Assembly (NCBI GenBank): GCA_036504515.1
Contig: DASXVA010000004.1
Span: 181,414 to 245,413, forward strand
DNA: 64,000 nucleotides
Direction: 5' to 3'
Source: AWTP1-18 sp036504515
GTDB taxonomy: Bacteria > Pseudomonadota > Gammaproteobacteria > Burkholderiales > Rhodocyclaceae
Shown here: one piece after another, positions 25,497 to 36,680 of the stretch
Position numbering within the stretch: position 1 is the stretch's first letter
Layout of the letters: every line of letters begins with the position of its first letter
Translations under genes and position numbers: made by a program
Notes under the pieces: generated by a model
What the model was told of the DNA's origin: nothing
Database searches by the model: none
Seen by the model: the letters and a program-made list of their open reading frames with translations, nothing else

Positions 25497-26267
25497 ATGG
25501 CTGAGACCAAAGCCAAGAAACCGGCGGCTAAGAAGCCTGCTGCCAAGAAGCCCGCTGCCGCAAAGAAACCCGCGGCTGCAAAAAAACCCGTTGCTAAGAA
25601 AGCAGTAGCGGCCAAGAAACCTGTTGCAAAGAAAGTTGTTGCTGCCAAGAAGCCCGCAGCCGCTAAAAAGCCTGTTGCTGCTAAGAAGCCCGCAGCCAAG
25701 CCCGCAGCGAAAAAGGCTGTTGCAAAGAAACCCGTTGCAGCTAAGAAGCCTGTTGCTAAAAAAGCCGCAGCTAAGCCCGCAGTGAAAAAGGTTGTCGCCA
25801 AGAAACCTGTTGCTGCCAAAAAGCCTGTTGCTAAAAAAGCTGTTGTTGCCAAGAAGCCCGCAGCTAAGCCCGCAGTGAAAAAGGTTGTCGCTAAGAAACC
25901 TGTTGCTGCCAAAAAGCCTGTTGCTAAAAAGCCCGCTGCCAAGCCCGTCGCTAAGAAGCCCGCCGCAAAGCCGGCTGCTAAGCCCGTCGCTAAAAAGCCT
26001 GTTGCCAAGAAGCCCGCCGCAAAACCTGCTGCCAAGCCCGTAGCTAAAAAGCCTGTTGCCAAGAAGCCTGCAACTAAGCCCGTCGCTAAGAAGCCTGTCA
26101 CCAAGCCCGCTGCTAAGCCTGCTGCAAAGAAGGCTCCTGCTGTCAAGAAGGCCGCACCTGCTCCTGCTGCTGCTGCTGCACCTTCTACTGCTGCAACTCC
26201 CGGTATCAAGTCTTCTTTGAATCCGGCTGCCGCCTGGCCTTTCCCTACTGGCTCCCGTCCTTCCTGA
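25497..26267 (+). CDS. histone H1-like, AlgP-type repetitive DNA-binding protein
   Basis: The 256-residue protein is almost entirely Lys/Ala/Pro/Val, made of repeats such as AAKKP, VAKKP and AKPAAK, ending in a conserved-looking tail (LNPAAAWPFPTGSRPS). Such proteins bind DNA like the tail of histone H1; the Pseudomonas relative is AlgP. The start has a very strong ribosome binding site (AGGAGG, 5 bases before ATG at 25497). The repeated DNA may vary in copy number between strains. Long frames on the opposite strand are shadows of the repeat. Confidence 0.88.
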   Translation: MAETKAKKPAAKKPAAKKPAAAKKPAAAKKPVAKKAVAAKKPVAKKVVAAKKPAAAKKPVAAKKPAAKPAAKKAVAKKPVAAKKPVAKKAAAKPAVKKVVAKKPVAAKKPVAKKAVVAKKPAAKPAVKKVVAKKPVAAKKPVAKKPAAKPVAKKPAAKPAAKPVAKKPVAKKPAAKPAAKPVAKKPVAKKPATKPVAKKPVTKPAAKPAAKKAPAVKKAAPAPAAAAAPSTAATPGIKSSLNPAAAWPFPTGSRPS

Positions 26268-26279
26268 TCGGTTGCTTGT

Positions 26280-26340
26280 GGCCGACTGAAAAGTCGGCCT
26301 CGCCTTCAAACGCACGGTGCTTTTAGCCCGTGCGTTTTTC
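26280..26340. terminator. bidirectional terminator between histone-like and aminotransferase genes
   Basis: Two hairpins: GGCCGACT/AGTCGGCC (26280-26299), and AAACGCACGG (26308-26317) with CCGTGCGTTT (26328-26337) followed by T run. The A run before and T run after the second stem allow it to work for both converging genes. Confidence 0.8.
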
Positions 26341-26343
26341 ATT

Positions 26344-27504
26344 TCAGCGTCGCTCTAGATAATTCTTAAGGCGGTGGATGCCTTCTTCCAGTTTTTCTTT
26401 GCTGACGGTATAGGCAAAGCGGATGTGGTGCTCCGGCTGGTTATTGCCGAAATCCAGACCAGGGGTTGCTGCTACGCCAGCTTGCTCCAACAACTCCATC
26501 GCAAAGCTGAAACTGTTGTTTGTCAAAGAAGAGACGTCGCCATAAATGTAAAAAGCGCCGTCAGGACGGGCTGTGATTTTTATGCCTAGTGAGCTTAGCC
26601 CTTCAAGCATGAAATCCCGGCGAGCCTGAAAAGCCAGTCTGCGTAACTCGAGTTCTTTGATTGTTTTCGGGTGAAATGCGGCCAGTGCGGCATGTTGTGC
26701 CGGTGTCGAGGGAGCGATGTAAAGATTCTGAGCCAGTTTTTCGACGGCCCGCAAATAGGGCTTGGGTACGACCATCCAGCCAAGGCGCCAGCCGGTCATG
26801 CCAAAGTATTTGGAAAAGCTGTTGATGATGAAGACGTCGTCAGCCAAGGAGAGGGCCGTCGTTGCCGGCTGGTTATAAGTGAGCCCCTGATAAATTTCAT
26901 CGACGATCAACACACCGTTTCGCTCTCGGGTTGCGTTGGCGATGGCACGCAAGGACTCCGTCGAGATCAAGGTGCCTGTCGGATTTGATGGGCTCGCTAG
27001 CATGACGCCTTGAGTGCGGGGACCCCAATGCTGAATGACTTGATCGGGCGTGGGCTGAAAGTTGGTTGCGGCAGTGACGGCAATGGCGCGAGGAATGCCT
27101 TCGAACAGGCTGACGAAATGGCGGTTGCAGGGATAGCCCGGATCGGCCATCAGGATTTCGTCACCGGGATTGATCAGTGACCCCAAGGCCATGATCAGTG
27201 CGGCAGATGCGCCTCCGGTAATCACAATTTGCTCGGCATCGACCGCGACGCCGAAGCGCTGAAGGTAATCGTTGGCAATGGCTTCCCGCAGTGCAGGCAA
27301 GCCCAGGGCACTGGTATAGAACACCTTGCCGCTGGCAATGAATTGTTGTGCTGCTTCGATGACGAGGGGCGGGGTAGGAAAGTCCGGTTCGCCCACTTCC
27401 ATGTGAATGATGTTGCGCCCTTGAGCCTCCAACGCGTGGGCTTTCTGCATGAGCTCCATGACGTGAAAGGGCTCGATGTTTTTCATCCGCTCGGCGATCT
27501 GCAT
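26344..27504 (-). CDS. class I/II pyridoxal-phosphate aminotransferase
   Basis: With the ATG at 27504 the protein is 386 residues. It has the fold type I blocks VEVGEPDFPTPP-like EVGEPDF (about 35), ASPSNPTGTL (about 165), DEIYQGL (about 205) and the PLP-binding Lys in SFSKYFGMTGWRLGW (about 235), plus the substrate-carboxylate Arg near the C-terminus (HHIRFAYTVS). It belongs to the aspartate/alanine aminotransferase subgroup; the exact amino acid cannot be told from sequence. It stands alone between the histone-like gene and pckG. Confidence 0.88.
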   Translation of the reverse strand: MQIAERMKNIEPFHVMELMQKAHALEAQGRNIIHMEVGEPDFPTPPLVIEAAQQFIASGKVFYTSALGLPALREAIANDYLQRFGVAVDAEQIVITGGASAALIMALGSLINPGDEILMADPGYPCNRHFVSLFEGIPRAIAVTAATNFQPTPDQVIQHWGPRTQGVMLASPSNPTGTLISTESLRAIANATRERNGVLIVDEIYQGLTYNQPATTALSLADDVFIINSFSKYFGMTGWRLGWMVVPKPYLRAVEKLAQNLYIAPSTPAQHAALAAFHPKTIKELELRRLAFQARRDFMLEGLSSLGIKITARPDGAFYIYGDVSSLTNNSFSFAMELLEQAGVAATPGLDFGNNQPEHHIRFAYTVSKEKLEEGIHRLKNYLERR

Positions 27505-27576
27505 GGGTTTCAATGTCCTTGCCTGAAATGAAAATGGCCACCCGAAGGTGGCCATGGTGCTTGAGGTGCTGGAGGA

Positions 27577-29424
<1,848 letters not shown>

Positions 29425-29798
29425 CAATTTCTCCACACGGATGATCAGGGCGGGTTCGTCTCGTCGATCAGGGCTGGCGGGTAGCCGGCGGTGGTCTTGG
29501 CGCAAGGGCACGGGTACGGGCGCGTGCGGGACTAACCTTTTGTTGCTTTTGGGTCGCCCAAAAAGTGTAATTATCGCACAGCCGATTGCCCGGCTTTGGC
29601 TGTTTCTAAGCCGTTTGACCCCTTTTCTCCGGTGCTAAAAGGGGATCGCTTGGCCTCATAATAGAAAGATAGGCATTCTCGGCTTCTTAATGTTTTCTTT
29701 AGGAAGTTTGTATATCTCCTTAATTTGTCGGTATAAAATGCCGTTACAGAATTTGTCGGGCGGCAATGGTGTGTTGCCCCTTGCTAAGAAGGACACTT
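29425..29798. other. divergent intergenic region pckG / pbpG
   Basis: This 374-bp gap holds no gene. Facing pbpG a promoter can be drawn: TTGTAT (29708-29713), 18 bp, TATAAA (29732-29737). Facing pckG a GATAAT -10-like box lies at about 29567-29572 on the minus strand. A possible hairpin GCCGATTGCCCGGC lies near 29580-29595. Confidence 0.4.
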
Positions 29799-30818
29799 AT
29801 GAAACAGACCCTTATTTCTTTGGTAGCAGCCCTGGGCGTAGCTTTGCTTCCCCCCGTTGCCGAAGCGGCCAATAGCAAAAGCAAGCCAGCCACTGCCAAG
29901 ACGAGCAAGAGCCACGCAAGCGCAAAGCATGTAAAACCGACCAAGGCTGCCAAGGTTCATGCGGTTTCTGCCAAAAAGAAAATAACCCCCGTTGCTCGAA
30001 AGGCCGTGCCTGAAGCCAGTGCTCTGCGGATTCATGAGGATTCCCACCATCTGGTCTTGCAGTCCTCTGCCGCCTTGGTGCAGGATCAGGCGACAGGTGC
30101 CGTACTGTTCGAGAAGAATGCTGGTGCCATCCTGCCCATTGCCTCCATCAGCAAGCTAATGACCGCCATGGTGACCTTGGATGCCAAACCCAATCTTCAA
30201 GAAACCATGGTGATTGGTGAAGAAGATGTGGATTCCCTGAAGGGCACCCGGTCACGACTCAAGGTCGGCACCCAACTGCCCAAAGAGGACATGTTGCGGC
30301 TTGCCTTGATGTCCTCTGAAAACCGCGCAGCCGCCTCCCTTTCCCGTTACTACCCCGGTGGCCGTCCCGCTTTTGTGGCGGCCATGAACCGTAAGGCCGC
30401 TGCACTGGGCCTGACCGGAACCCACTTTGAGGACTCGACCGGCCTGACCTCTGCCAATGTTTCCACGGCCAAGGATCTGGTCCGCATGGTTGCCGCGGCT
30501 CACCAATATCCTTTGATTCGTGAGTTCACCACTACCGCCGAGTACGAAGTTAGCGTAGCCGGTCGGACCGAAACCTTCCGCAACACCAATCCCTTGGTAC
30601 GGACGCAGAACCAGAATGACTGGGAAATCGGTCTTTCAAAGACCGGCTATATCAACGAAGCTGGGAAGTGCTTGGTGATGCAGGCTTGGTTCAACAACAA
30701 ACCAACCATCATTGTGTTGCTGGATTCCTGGGGCAAGCTGACCCGGATTGGCGACGCCAATCGGATCAAGCGCTGGATCGAAAGCGCTTCTGTGGGTCAC
30801 AAGACCCGCGCAAGTTAA
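29799..30818 (+). CDS. pbpG: D-alanyl-D-alanine endopeptidase (PBP7-like, S11 family)
   Basis: This periplasmic enzyme cuts or trims peptidoglycan cross-links. The 339-residue protein has a signal peptide (cleavage near VAEA-AN, about 23), a Lys/Ala-rich linker (about 25-70) and an S11 peptidase domain with the catalytic S-x-x-K as SISK (about 117), S-x-N as SEN (about 170) and K-T-G (about 285). The start ATG at 29799 has AAGGA upstream. The basic linker may bind cell wall or DNA and resembles the histone-like protein in composition. Confidence 0.9.
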   Translation: MKQTLISLVAALGVALLPPVAEAANSKSKPATAKTSKSHASAKHVKPTKAAKVHAVSAKKKITPVARKAVPEASALRIHEDSHHLVLQSSAALVQDQATGAVLFEKNAGAILPIASISKLMTAMVTLDAKPNLQETMVIGEEDVDSLKGTRSRLKVGTQLPKEDMLRLALMSSENRAAASLSRYYPGGRPAFVAAMNRKAAALGLTGTHFEDSTGLTSANVSTAKDLVRMVAAAHQYPLIREFTTTAEYEVSVAGRTETFRNTNPLVRTQNQNDWEIGLSKTGYINEAGKCLVMQAWFNNKPTIIVLLDSWGKLTRIGDANRIKRWIESASVGHKTRAS

Positions 30819-30952
30819 CAGTGATCAGCATGCGTGCCCAAGGGCACGCCGAAGTGCCATTATTCGTCACTTTCTGCCGCAAAGCACTGTCCTCTGCCTG
30901 TTCCCTGCTGTGAAAAATGCCGCTAAAGCTGACCTATGGCTTTGGTAAGCTT

Positions 30953-30967
30953 TGGCACAGGCATTGC
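30953..30967 (+). promoter_or_regulatory. sigma-54 promoter of pilA
   Basis: TGGCAC-AGGCA-TTGC is an exact -24/-12 sigma-54 match, 69 bp before the pilA ATG. The start of transcription would be near 30979. PilR, encoded 8 kb to the left, is the expected activator. Confidence 0.85.
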
Positions 30968-31035
30968 CTAAGCAATCCCGTGCGTTAATGCATTTCACCG
31001 CGCAAGCGGATATTTCCAACCGTAAGGAGAGCTTC

Positions 31036-31524
31036 ATGAAGAAGATTCAACAAGGTTTTACCCTGATCGAATTGATGATCGTTGTGGCCATCATCGGCAT
31101 CCTGGCCGCTGTGGCGATTCCTCAGTATCAGGACTACATTACTCGCTCAAAGTTGGTAAAGGTCTCAACTTCCGTTGATGCTGTGAAAACCGCCATTGCC
31201 GAATACCTTCAAAATACTGGTGGCGATCCTTCAGGGCTTGCTGGCAATGACTGGACAACTTTAGGTTTACCTTCTGCAGGTCCTACAGCAACAGCAGAAG
31301 TGAGCGGGATCACAGTTACTGCGGCAACAGGTGCTATCGTAGCTACGATTCAGGGCGTTGGCGCTGGCTTTAACGGAGGTACCGTGACTTGGACGCCACC
31401 CACTGCCGCAAATGCCGGTACTGCTCTGGTGTGGACGGTTAGTTGTGCTAGCAACGCTGGTTCTGCTTCTCAAAAGGCGCTGATGGCTAAAGTGTTTGCC
31501 CCTGCATCAGGCACTTGCAGTTGA
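31036..31524 (+). CDS. pilA: type IV pilin (major pilin)
   Basis: The 162-residue prepilin has a short leader ending in Gly7, followed by Phe8 and the class IVa start [17 protein letters not shown] with Glu at mature position 5. PilD would cleave after Gly7 and methylate Phe. The C-terminal half is Ala/Thr/Gly-rich with two Cys (near 144 and 161) forming the usual D-loop, and ends in Ser right after the second Cys, as in O-glycosylated group I pilins of Pseudomonas. Ribosome binding site AAGGAG. An upstream in-frame start at 30952 would cover the promoter and is wrong. Confidence 0.95.
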   Translation: MKKIQQGFTLIELMIVVAIIGILAAVAIPQYQDYITRSKLVKVSTSVDAVKTAIAEYLQNTGGDPSGLAGNDWTTLGLPSAGPTATAEVSGITVTAATGAIVATIQGVGAGFNGGTVTWTPPTAANAGTALVWTVSCASNAGSASQKALMAKVFAPASGTCS

Positions 31525-31539
31525 GCGATTTCTGAATTG

Positions 31540-31572
31540 AAAACAAGGCCCCTCAAGGGGCTTTGTTATTTT
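31540..31572. terminator. terminator after pilA
   Basis: GCCCC-TCAA-GGGGC with A residues before and a T-rich tract (TTTGTTATTTTTT) after. It sits between pilA and the converging glycosyltransferase gene. Confidence 0.8.
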
Positions 31573-33222
31573 TTAATGGTGTTTTATTAGTTGGTTTTTT
31601 TGCAGAGGCAATTTGCCAAGTTTGATGCCTGGGTAACCGAAAGAAGTTGCTGTCATCAGGGCCACTTCCGCTTCAGTGCTGCGTCCTGTACGGTTGAGTA
31701 CCCCTCCCAATCTTAGCCAAGCAATACCTAAATTAGGTTTGATTGCCAAGACCATACGTAAATCTTCCTCTGCTTCTCGAGGGTGGTTTTGTGCAATTGA
31801 AACAGAAGCCCGTCCCCAATATCCCCAATATTCACGGGGTTTCAACCGGATGATTCGATCAAAATCTTCTCTGGCTTGGATCAAGTCATTCTGCTTGAGT
31901 CTTTGTACTCCTCTGTTGTAGAAGATTCTTGAAGAGCCAGCCAAGTCTTCACGTTGAAGTTTTTCAGCTGCTTCTTCCCAAAGATTTTTGTTGCTGGAAA
32001 AAGTTGCTAGCCTCTGCCAAGCCAAGGGGGCTGTCAGTAAGCTTCCAATCGCCAACAGGATTGTGATTGAGCGTAATGAGAAGGTATTCATTACGCTGAT
32101 AATGCCCAAAACTAGAGGTGGCATCCAAAGATAGCTGCGGTAAAGCACGATAGGCTCCTGGATGCGGATGGTCGATAACTCAATCAAAAATAAGCTTAGT
32201 AACCAAGTCAGTGAAAACAGTAAGGGTTGGGAAATGGACGGGATGCGTTGTTGCCATTTGAGTCCCGTGATGGTTATGAAAACGAGTGTTACAAAGAGAA
32301 ATGGACCAACCAGAACCTTGGGCCAGTCAGATACCGCCATGAAGTCGGGGCGAATATCAATGCTCATGCCCACCGGATTAGGCCATAACCACAAACGCAT
32401 ATAGCGGAAAAAAAAGTCGCACTGCAGGGCTGCACTCAAAGCCCAGTTTCCCAAATGTGAGCTGGTGTTGGGGAAATCAACAGAATTGAGCAGGTTGGAT
32501 GCGTCAGGCTCATAGCTTGTACCGATATAGCCCAATTTGATCAAAATGACCCAGAGGGCGATGGGGAGACAAGCAGCAAGGAATGTGAAAAGAATGGGGC
32601 GGATTTTCTTCCACGTCAGTGCCTGATGCAGGAAGACCAGTCCTGCTACGGAAGCGCAGCCTGTCACGGCATGCTCCTTGGACATCACCGCCATGCCGTA
32701 GCAAAGCCCGGCAAAGATCGCCCGTCGCCAAGAGGTTTCAGTCAGGGCCTTGTCGAATTGAATGGCCGAGAGCAATAGAAAAAAAGTGGCGAAGAGGATC
32801 GTGCGCTGGATCAGATAGCCGACGGCATAGACCGATACCGGATGGACCACGAAAAGCAGCCCTGCCGCAAAGGCTAATAAGGTGGCTTTGTTTGTGTCGG
32901 TGGTCGCCCGCCTCAGCAAGCGGCGACTGAGCAAAAACAACAAGAACCCATTGAGCCCGTGGAGGATCAGCGCTACATAACGGGAGACGTGCAGATTGCC
33001 GTTTGAAATGACCTGCTCAAAGCCCAGGGTGAAGTAGGGAAACTGGCGGGGTTGGAGGGAAAAGGGCATCACTGCATAGTCTCCCAAGGCGGGGGAGCTC
33101 AGAAGGTTGGGGTCGTCGAAGACCAGGGGGTTGTCTATCCAGGGAATGTACAGGCCAGCACTGGCTGCCAGCAGCAGAACCAGGGCAAGGAGTGGTAGGT
33201 AACGGGATTGGAACAGGGGCAT
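31573..33222 (-). CDS. GT-C membrane glycosyltransferase with C-terminal TPR repeats
   Basis: The 549-residue protein has about eleven membrane segments (about 8-430) and a soluble C-terminal tail (about 435-530) with TPR-like repeats (NRGVQRLKQNDLIQAREDFDRIIRLKP, then WGYWGRASVSIAQNHPREAEEDLRM). The first loop after TM1 carries the acidic pair Asp36-Asp37 in LVFDDPNLL, as in TMTC/PMT-type GT-C enzymes that use lipid-linked sugars. It converges on pilA, so transfer of a sugar to the pilin or another exported protein is a reasonable guess. It lacks the Wzy_C pattern of PglL. Substrate unknown. Confidence 0.7.
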   Translation of the reverse strand: MPLFQSRYLPLLALVLLLAASAGLYIPWIDNPLVFDDPNLLSSPALGDYAVMPFSLQPRQFPYFTLGFEQVISNGNLHVSRYVALILHGLNGFLLFLLSRRLLRRATTDTNKATLLAFAAGLLFVVHPVSVYAVGYLIQRTILFATFFLLLSAIQFDKALTETSWRRAIFAGLCYGMAVMSKEHAVTGCASVAGLVFLHQALTWKKIRPILFTFLAACLPIALWVILIKLGYIGTSYEPDASNLLNSVDFPNTSSHLGNWALSAALQCDFFFRYMRLWLWPNPVGMSIDIRPDFMAVSDWPKVLVGPFLFVTLVFITITGLKWQQRIPSISQPLLFSLTWLLSLFLIELSTIRIQEPIVLYRSYLWMPPLVLGIISVMNTFSLRSITILLAIGSLLTAPLAWQRLATFSSNKNLWEEAAEKLQREDLAGSSRIFYNRGVQRLKQNDLIQAREDFDRIIRLKPREYWGYWGRASVSIAQNHPREAEEDLRMVLAIKPNLGIAWLRLGGVLNRTGRSTEAEVALMTATSFGYPGIKLGKLPLQKNQLIKHH

Positions 33223-33227
33223 CGGTA

Positions 33228-33680
33228 TTAAAGCTGCTCGGCGCAGAGGGAAAAGATTAAACGGGCGTTGTTATTGCCATCGGTTTGCAGCCACCATACA
33301 GCCCCTTTTTTGATAGCCCAGGGTTGTTCGATGCCGCAGAGCAGACGGGACGCCAGATAGCCCAAGGTGGGCTGGTGGCCCACAAGCATTATGGGCTGCG
33401 GGCTGTCGGGCCAGTCAGCTGCCGACAGCAATGCTGTGGGATGGGCATCGGGAGCGATGGTTTCAACGATCTGGTAGGGGAGCGCAAGGGCATCCGCAGT
33501 TTGCCGAGTGCGCAGGGCGGGGCTGACCAGGATGCGCGTGGCCGATGGCAGACGGGGCCGTAGCCATTGGGCCATGGCGGATGCTTGCTTGCGGCCCTTG
33601 CCAGTGAGGGCGCGGGATAGATCATCTCCCTCTAGCTGAGGATCTTGGGCTTGGGCGTGACGCCAGAGAATCAAATCCAT
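33228..33680 (-). CDS. sixA: phosphohistidine phosphatase SixA
   Basis: The 150-residue protein is a small histidine-phosphatase (phosphoglycerate-mutase fold) with the catalytic RHA (LILWRHAQA, about 5-10), the second His in VGHQP (about 100) and the Arg of SPALRTRQTA. SixA dephosphorylates phosphohistidine on proteins, best known for the nitrogen phosphotransferase system. It overlaps the preceding HAD gene by 10 bp. Confidence 0.88.
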   Translation of the reverse strand: MDLILWRHAQAQDPQLEGDDLSRALTGKGRKQASAMAQWLRPRLPSATRILVSPALRTRQTADALALPYQIVETIAPDAHPTALLSAADWPDSPQPIMLVGHQPTLGYLASRLLCGIEQPWAIKKGAVWWLQTDGNNNARLIFSLCAEQL

Positions 33681-34324
33681 GGGGCACGATTCAGCAATGA
33701 GACGAGTTCTGTGCTGTCATGACAGATGCTTCCCTGCAGTGGATTATCCCCGTAGCCCCAGGCCACATGAATGTAGGGCATGCCGTTGTGACGAGCTGCA
33801 GTGGCATCAGTATCGGTGTCGCCGACGTAAGGGGTATTGCTTGCGGGCAAATGATGGTCGGCGAGCATTTTCTCTAGAATTTGCTTTTTATCCGTGCAGT
33901 CCAAATGTTCGTCCAGGGCGTATACGGCAGAGAACAGAGGCGTCCAATCGAGATAATCGAGGATCAGCCGGGTGGGCGTACCCCGTTTGTTGGTGGCGAG
34001 GTAGAGGGCATAACCCTGCTCCTTTAGTTGGGCGAGGGCTTCACCAATGCCGGGATATGGCTTCGTGGCACGGTAACCGTTGCTGTCGTAGCACAGTTTG
34101 AAGTCGGCGACTAGTTGATCGAGCAGGGCATCATTCTGATGACCACTGATCAGCGCCAGGGTCGTCCGTAATGGCGGACCGATGATTCCTGTATTTAAAG
34201 GAACGGCGGGTTGAATCTGGTTTTTTTCAAGTGTCAGGGCCATGCCACTGAGAATGCCGGGAGCGGAGTCCACCAGCGTGCCGTCAAAGTCGAAGGCGAT
34301 TGCGCGGGTAGTGGATTTGCTCAT
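33671..34324 (-). CDS. HAD-family phosphatase (phosphoglycolate phosphatase-like)
   Basis: The 217-residue protein has the HAD motifs [10 protein letters not shown] (about 11-19), II ATNKRG (Thr at about 110), Lys in DKKQIL (about 142) and IV VGDTDTD (about 166). It belongs to the Gph/PpaX type. It may hydrolyse 2-phosphoglycolate or act on other small phosphates; the sequence does not decide. It overlaps moaC by 4 bp (ATGA) and sixA by 10 bp, an operon moaC-HAD-sixA. Confidence 0.85.
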   Translation of the reverse strand: MSKSTTRAIAFDFDGTLVDSAPGILSGMALTLEKNQIQPAVPLNTGIIGPPLRTTLALISGHQNDALLDQLVADFKLCYDSNGYRATKPYPGIGEALAQLKEQGYALYLATNKRGTPTRLILDYLDWTPLFSAVYALDEHLDCTDKKQILEKMLADHHLPASNTPYVGDTDTDATAARHNGMPYIHVAWGYGDNPLQGSICHDSTELVSLLNRAPWI

Positions 34325-34827
34325 TGCTCAGCCTGCCAATGACCGGACTTGCCGCCGCGTTTTTCCAGAAGGCGAATGTCGGCGATGACCATTCCCCGGT
34401 CCACCACTTTACACATGTCGTAAATGGTGAGGAGCGCTATCGACACACCGGTCAAAGCCTCCATTTCGATACCGGTACGCCCGACAGTTTCTGCCGTGAC
34501 TTCGCAGCGCACCGTATTGTGTTCGGCATCCACGGTAAAGACTACGTCCACATGGGTGAGGCCCAGAGGGTGGCAGAGGGGAATCAGATCGCCCGTGCGT
34601 TTTGTGGCCTGGATGGCGGAGATACGGGCGATACCGAGGACATCTCCTTTGGCAGCGTTACCTTGGCGGATTTTTGCCAGGGTTTCTGCCGCCATGCGGA
34701 TGGAGCCTGCTGCCCGGGCAAGGCGATGGGTTTCAGCTTTTTGCCCGACATCCACCATATGTGCCTGGCCATCGGTATTGAAGTGGGTAAGCCCCTGGTC
34801 AGGGGGGGAGGAATTCTCGGTGCTCAT
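34321..34827 (-). CDS. moaC: cyclic pyranopterin monophosphate synthase
   Basis: MoaC makes cyclic pyranopterin monophosphate, an early step of molybdenum cofactor synthesis, which nasA needs. With the ATG at 34827 the protein is 168 residues, the usual size. Conserved blocks are [36 protein letters not shown] and [21 protein letters not shown], the active-site Asp near the C-terminus in KVVDRGM. The longer frame to 34869 has no support. Confidence 0.95.
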   Translation of the reverse strand: MSTENSSPPDQGLTHFNTDGQAHMVDVGQKAETHRLARAAGSIRMAAETLAKIRQGNAAKGDVLGIARISAIQATKRTGDLIPLCHPLGLTHVDVVFTVDAEHNTVRCEVTAETVGRTGIEMEALTGVSIALLTIYDMCKVVDRGMVIADIRLLEKRGGKSGHWQAEQ

Positions 34828-34893
34828 GGTGATGGATGTAAGCAAAGTTAAAGGGGCGGCAAGGGTCATTCCAGAGCGGCTATCATACCGGCC

Positions 34894-36360
34894 ATGAAAA
34901 AGTTGTTACCTTTTCTTGCACTATCCCTGGGACTTGCCGCACCCCTTGGTGGTTTTGTCCCGAACGTCTATGGGGAGGGTTTGCCTAGCCTTGGCGAGGC
35001 TTCTCAGCTGGACTTTTCTCCCCAGATGGAAAAGAAAATTGGGGAAGAGGCCATGAACGACATTCGCCTCCATGAACCTTCCTACATCGATGACCCGGAG
35101 ATCAACGGTTATCTGAGCCGACTCGTGGGGCGCTTGGCACTTAATCTCGAAAAGGGTAGTCAGCAGACCTTCGAGGTCTTTGCCTTGCGGGATCCGATGT
35201 TGAACGCTTTTGCCATGCCCGGTGGCTACATCGGGGTGCATACTGCCCTGATCTTGGCGGCCCAATCGGAGTCTGAGCTGGCATCCGTCCTTGCCCACGA
35301 AGTCTCCCACGTCACCCAGCACCATTTGGCGCGGCAGATTGGTGTTCAGCAGCAGTCCCAAATGGCGTCTTTGCTGGCCCTTGCTGTGGGGGTGCTGGCT
35401 GCCAGAAGTCGTCCCGATCTTGCCATGGGGGCCATGGTGGGAGGCCAGGCGGCCATGGTGCAGAATCAGCTCAGTTATTCCCGGGGCTTTGAGCAGGAGG
35501 CTGACCGGATTGGCTTGCAGCTGCTGGAGCGTAGCGGATTCGATATTCGAGGGATGGGGGACTTCTTTGTTCGGCTGGATAAGTTCGGCCGAATTTATGA
35601 AAATGGTGCCCCGGGGTACTTGCGTACCCACCCGCTGACGACGGACCGGATTGCGGATATGGAAAACCGCATCCAGATGCGCCCCTATAAGCAGGTGGTG
35701 GATTCTTTGGACTTTCATCTGGTGCGCGCCAAGCTGCGCAGCCAGGAAGGGACGCCGCGGGATGCCGTTACTGACTTTGCCAGTCAACTGTCCGAGCACA
35801 AGTATGTTTCTGAAGTGGCCGCCCATTATGGGATGGCTCGGGCTTATTTACGGGACAACAAGCCAGACCAGGCTGAGCGGGAGGTTAATACTCTGCACAG
35901 GTTTAAAGTGGCATCTCCCATGTTTGATACGCTCACTGCCGAGATTTTGGTCAAGAAGGGAGATGTTCCCGGGGCGGTAAAAGTCTTGAGAAGCGGGCGC
36001 AGTCAGTATCCCGGCGAATTGTCCATCGTTCTTCTTTTGGTTCAAACTTATCTGGATGCCAACCGTTTTCAGGAGGCCCTGGATCTTCTTGCCGAGGAGC
36101 AGCAAAGTCGTACGACCGATCCTCGGTTTTATTTGTTGCAAGCCAAGGCCTATGCCGGGCAGGGTAAAACCTTCAAGCAACACCGCGCCTTGGCGGAGGC
36201 CTATTCTTTGCAGGGCCTAACCCATGGTGCCATTGAGCAGCTTCAATTTGCGCAGAAGGCGACGGATGGGGATTTTTACGAGCAATCCCAAGTGGATGCC
36301 CGATTAAGGGAATTACGTGCCAAGCTGGATAGCGAAAAGCCTGGGCAGCGGCAACCATAA
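34894..36360 (+). CDS. bepA: M48 metallopeptidase with TPR domain, outer-membrane quality control
   Basis: The 488-residue periplasmic protein has a signal peptide (about 1-28), an M48 protease domain (about 45-260) with the zinc site HEVSH (about 133-137) and third ligand in [10 protein letters not shown], and C-terminal TPRs (about 300-470). The layout matches BepA/YfgC, which assembles or degrades LptD and BAM substrates. The gene diverges from moaC by 66 bp and is followed by a TusA-like gene after 18 bp. Confidence 0.92.
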   Translation: MKKLLPFLALSLGLAAPLGGFVPNVYGEGLPSLGEASQLDFSPQMEKKIGEEAMNDIRLHEPSYIDDPEINGYLSRLVGRLALNLEKGSQQTFEVFALRDPMLNAFAMPGGYIGVHTALILAAQSESELASVLAHEVSHVTQHHLARQIGVQQQSQMASLLALAVGVLAARSRPDLAMGAMVGGQAAMVQNQLSYSRGFEQEADRIGLQLLERSGFDIRGMGDFFVRLDKFGRIYENGAPGYLRTHPLTTDRIADMENRIQMRPYKQVVDSLDFHLVRAKLRSQEGTPRDAVTDFASQLSEHKYVSEVAAHYGMARAYLRDNKPDQAEREVNTLHRFKVASPMFDTLTAEILVKKGDVPGAVKVLRSGRSQYPGELSIVLLLVQTYLDANRFQEALDLLAEEQQSRTTDPRFYLLQAKAYAGQGKTFKQHRALAEAYSLQGLTHGAIEQLQFAQKATDGDFYEQSQVDARLRELRAKLDSEKPGQRQP

Positions 36361-36378
36361 CGATTTCGAGGGAACGAA

Positions 36379-36630
36379 ATGATTGAAGGAAAAAGAACCT
36401 TTACCGCCGACAAGGAACTGGATGCGAAGGGCCTTGCTTGCCCTTTGCCTATTCTGCGGACCAAAAAGGCCCTGGCTGGAATGGAGTCAGGTCAAGTCCT
36501 GATGGTCGCGGCTACGGACCCTGGATCCCAGAAGGATTTTGTGGCGTTCTCAAAGCAGACCGGTAACGAACTGATGGGCGTTGAAGTGCACGATGGCACC
36601 GTGTTCGTTTTCTATTTCCGGAGAAAATAG
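36379..36630 (+). CDS. TusA-family sulfurtransferase-like protein
   Basis: The 83-residue protein has the TusA signature DAKGLACPLPILRTKKAL, with the sulfur-carrying Cys in CPLP (about 20). TusA-like proteins pass persulfide sulfur for tRNA thiolation, molybdenum cofactor or other uses. This copy follows bepA directly and lacks other tus genes, so I give no symbol. A GGCTGCC/GGCAGCC hairpin without T run (36648-36679) follows. Confidence 0.85.
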   Translation: MIEGKRTFTADKELDAKGLACPLPILRTKKALAGMESGQVLMVAATDPGSQKDFVAFSKQTGNELMGVEVHDGTVFVFYFRRK

Positions 36631-36680
36631 CCAGGTAGTTCCCCATCGGCTGCCGTCAGTCAGCACTTAGGGGGCAGCCC

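Noticed and set aside
25383..26342. Ser/Leu/Gly-rich and Ala/Thr/Phe-rich frames opposite the histone-like gene
   Set aside because: They are translations of the repeat DNA in other frames.
31573..33222. PglL/PilO-type oligosaccharyltransferase
   Set aside because: No Wzy_C-like region; the N-terminal Asp-Asp and C-terminal TPRs fit TMTC-like GT-C better.
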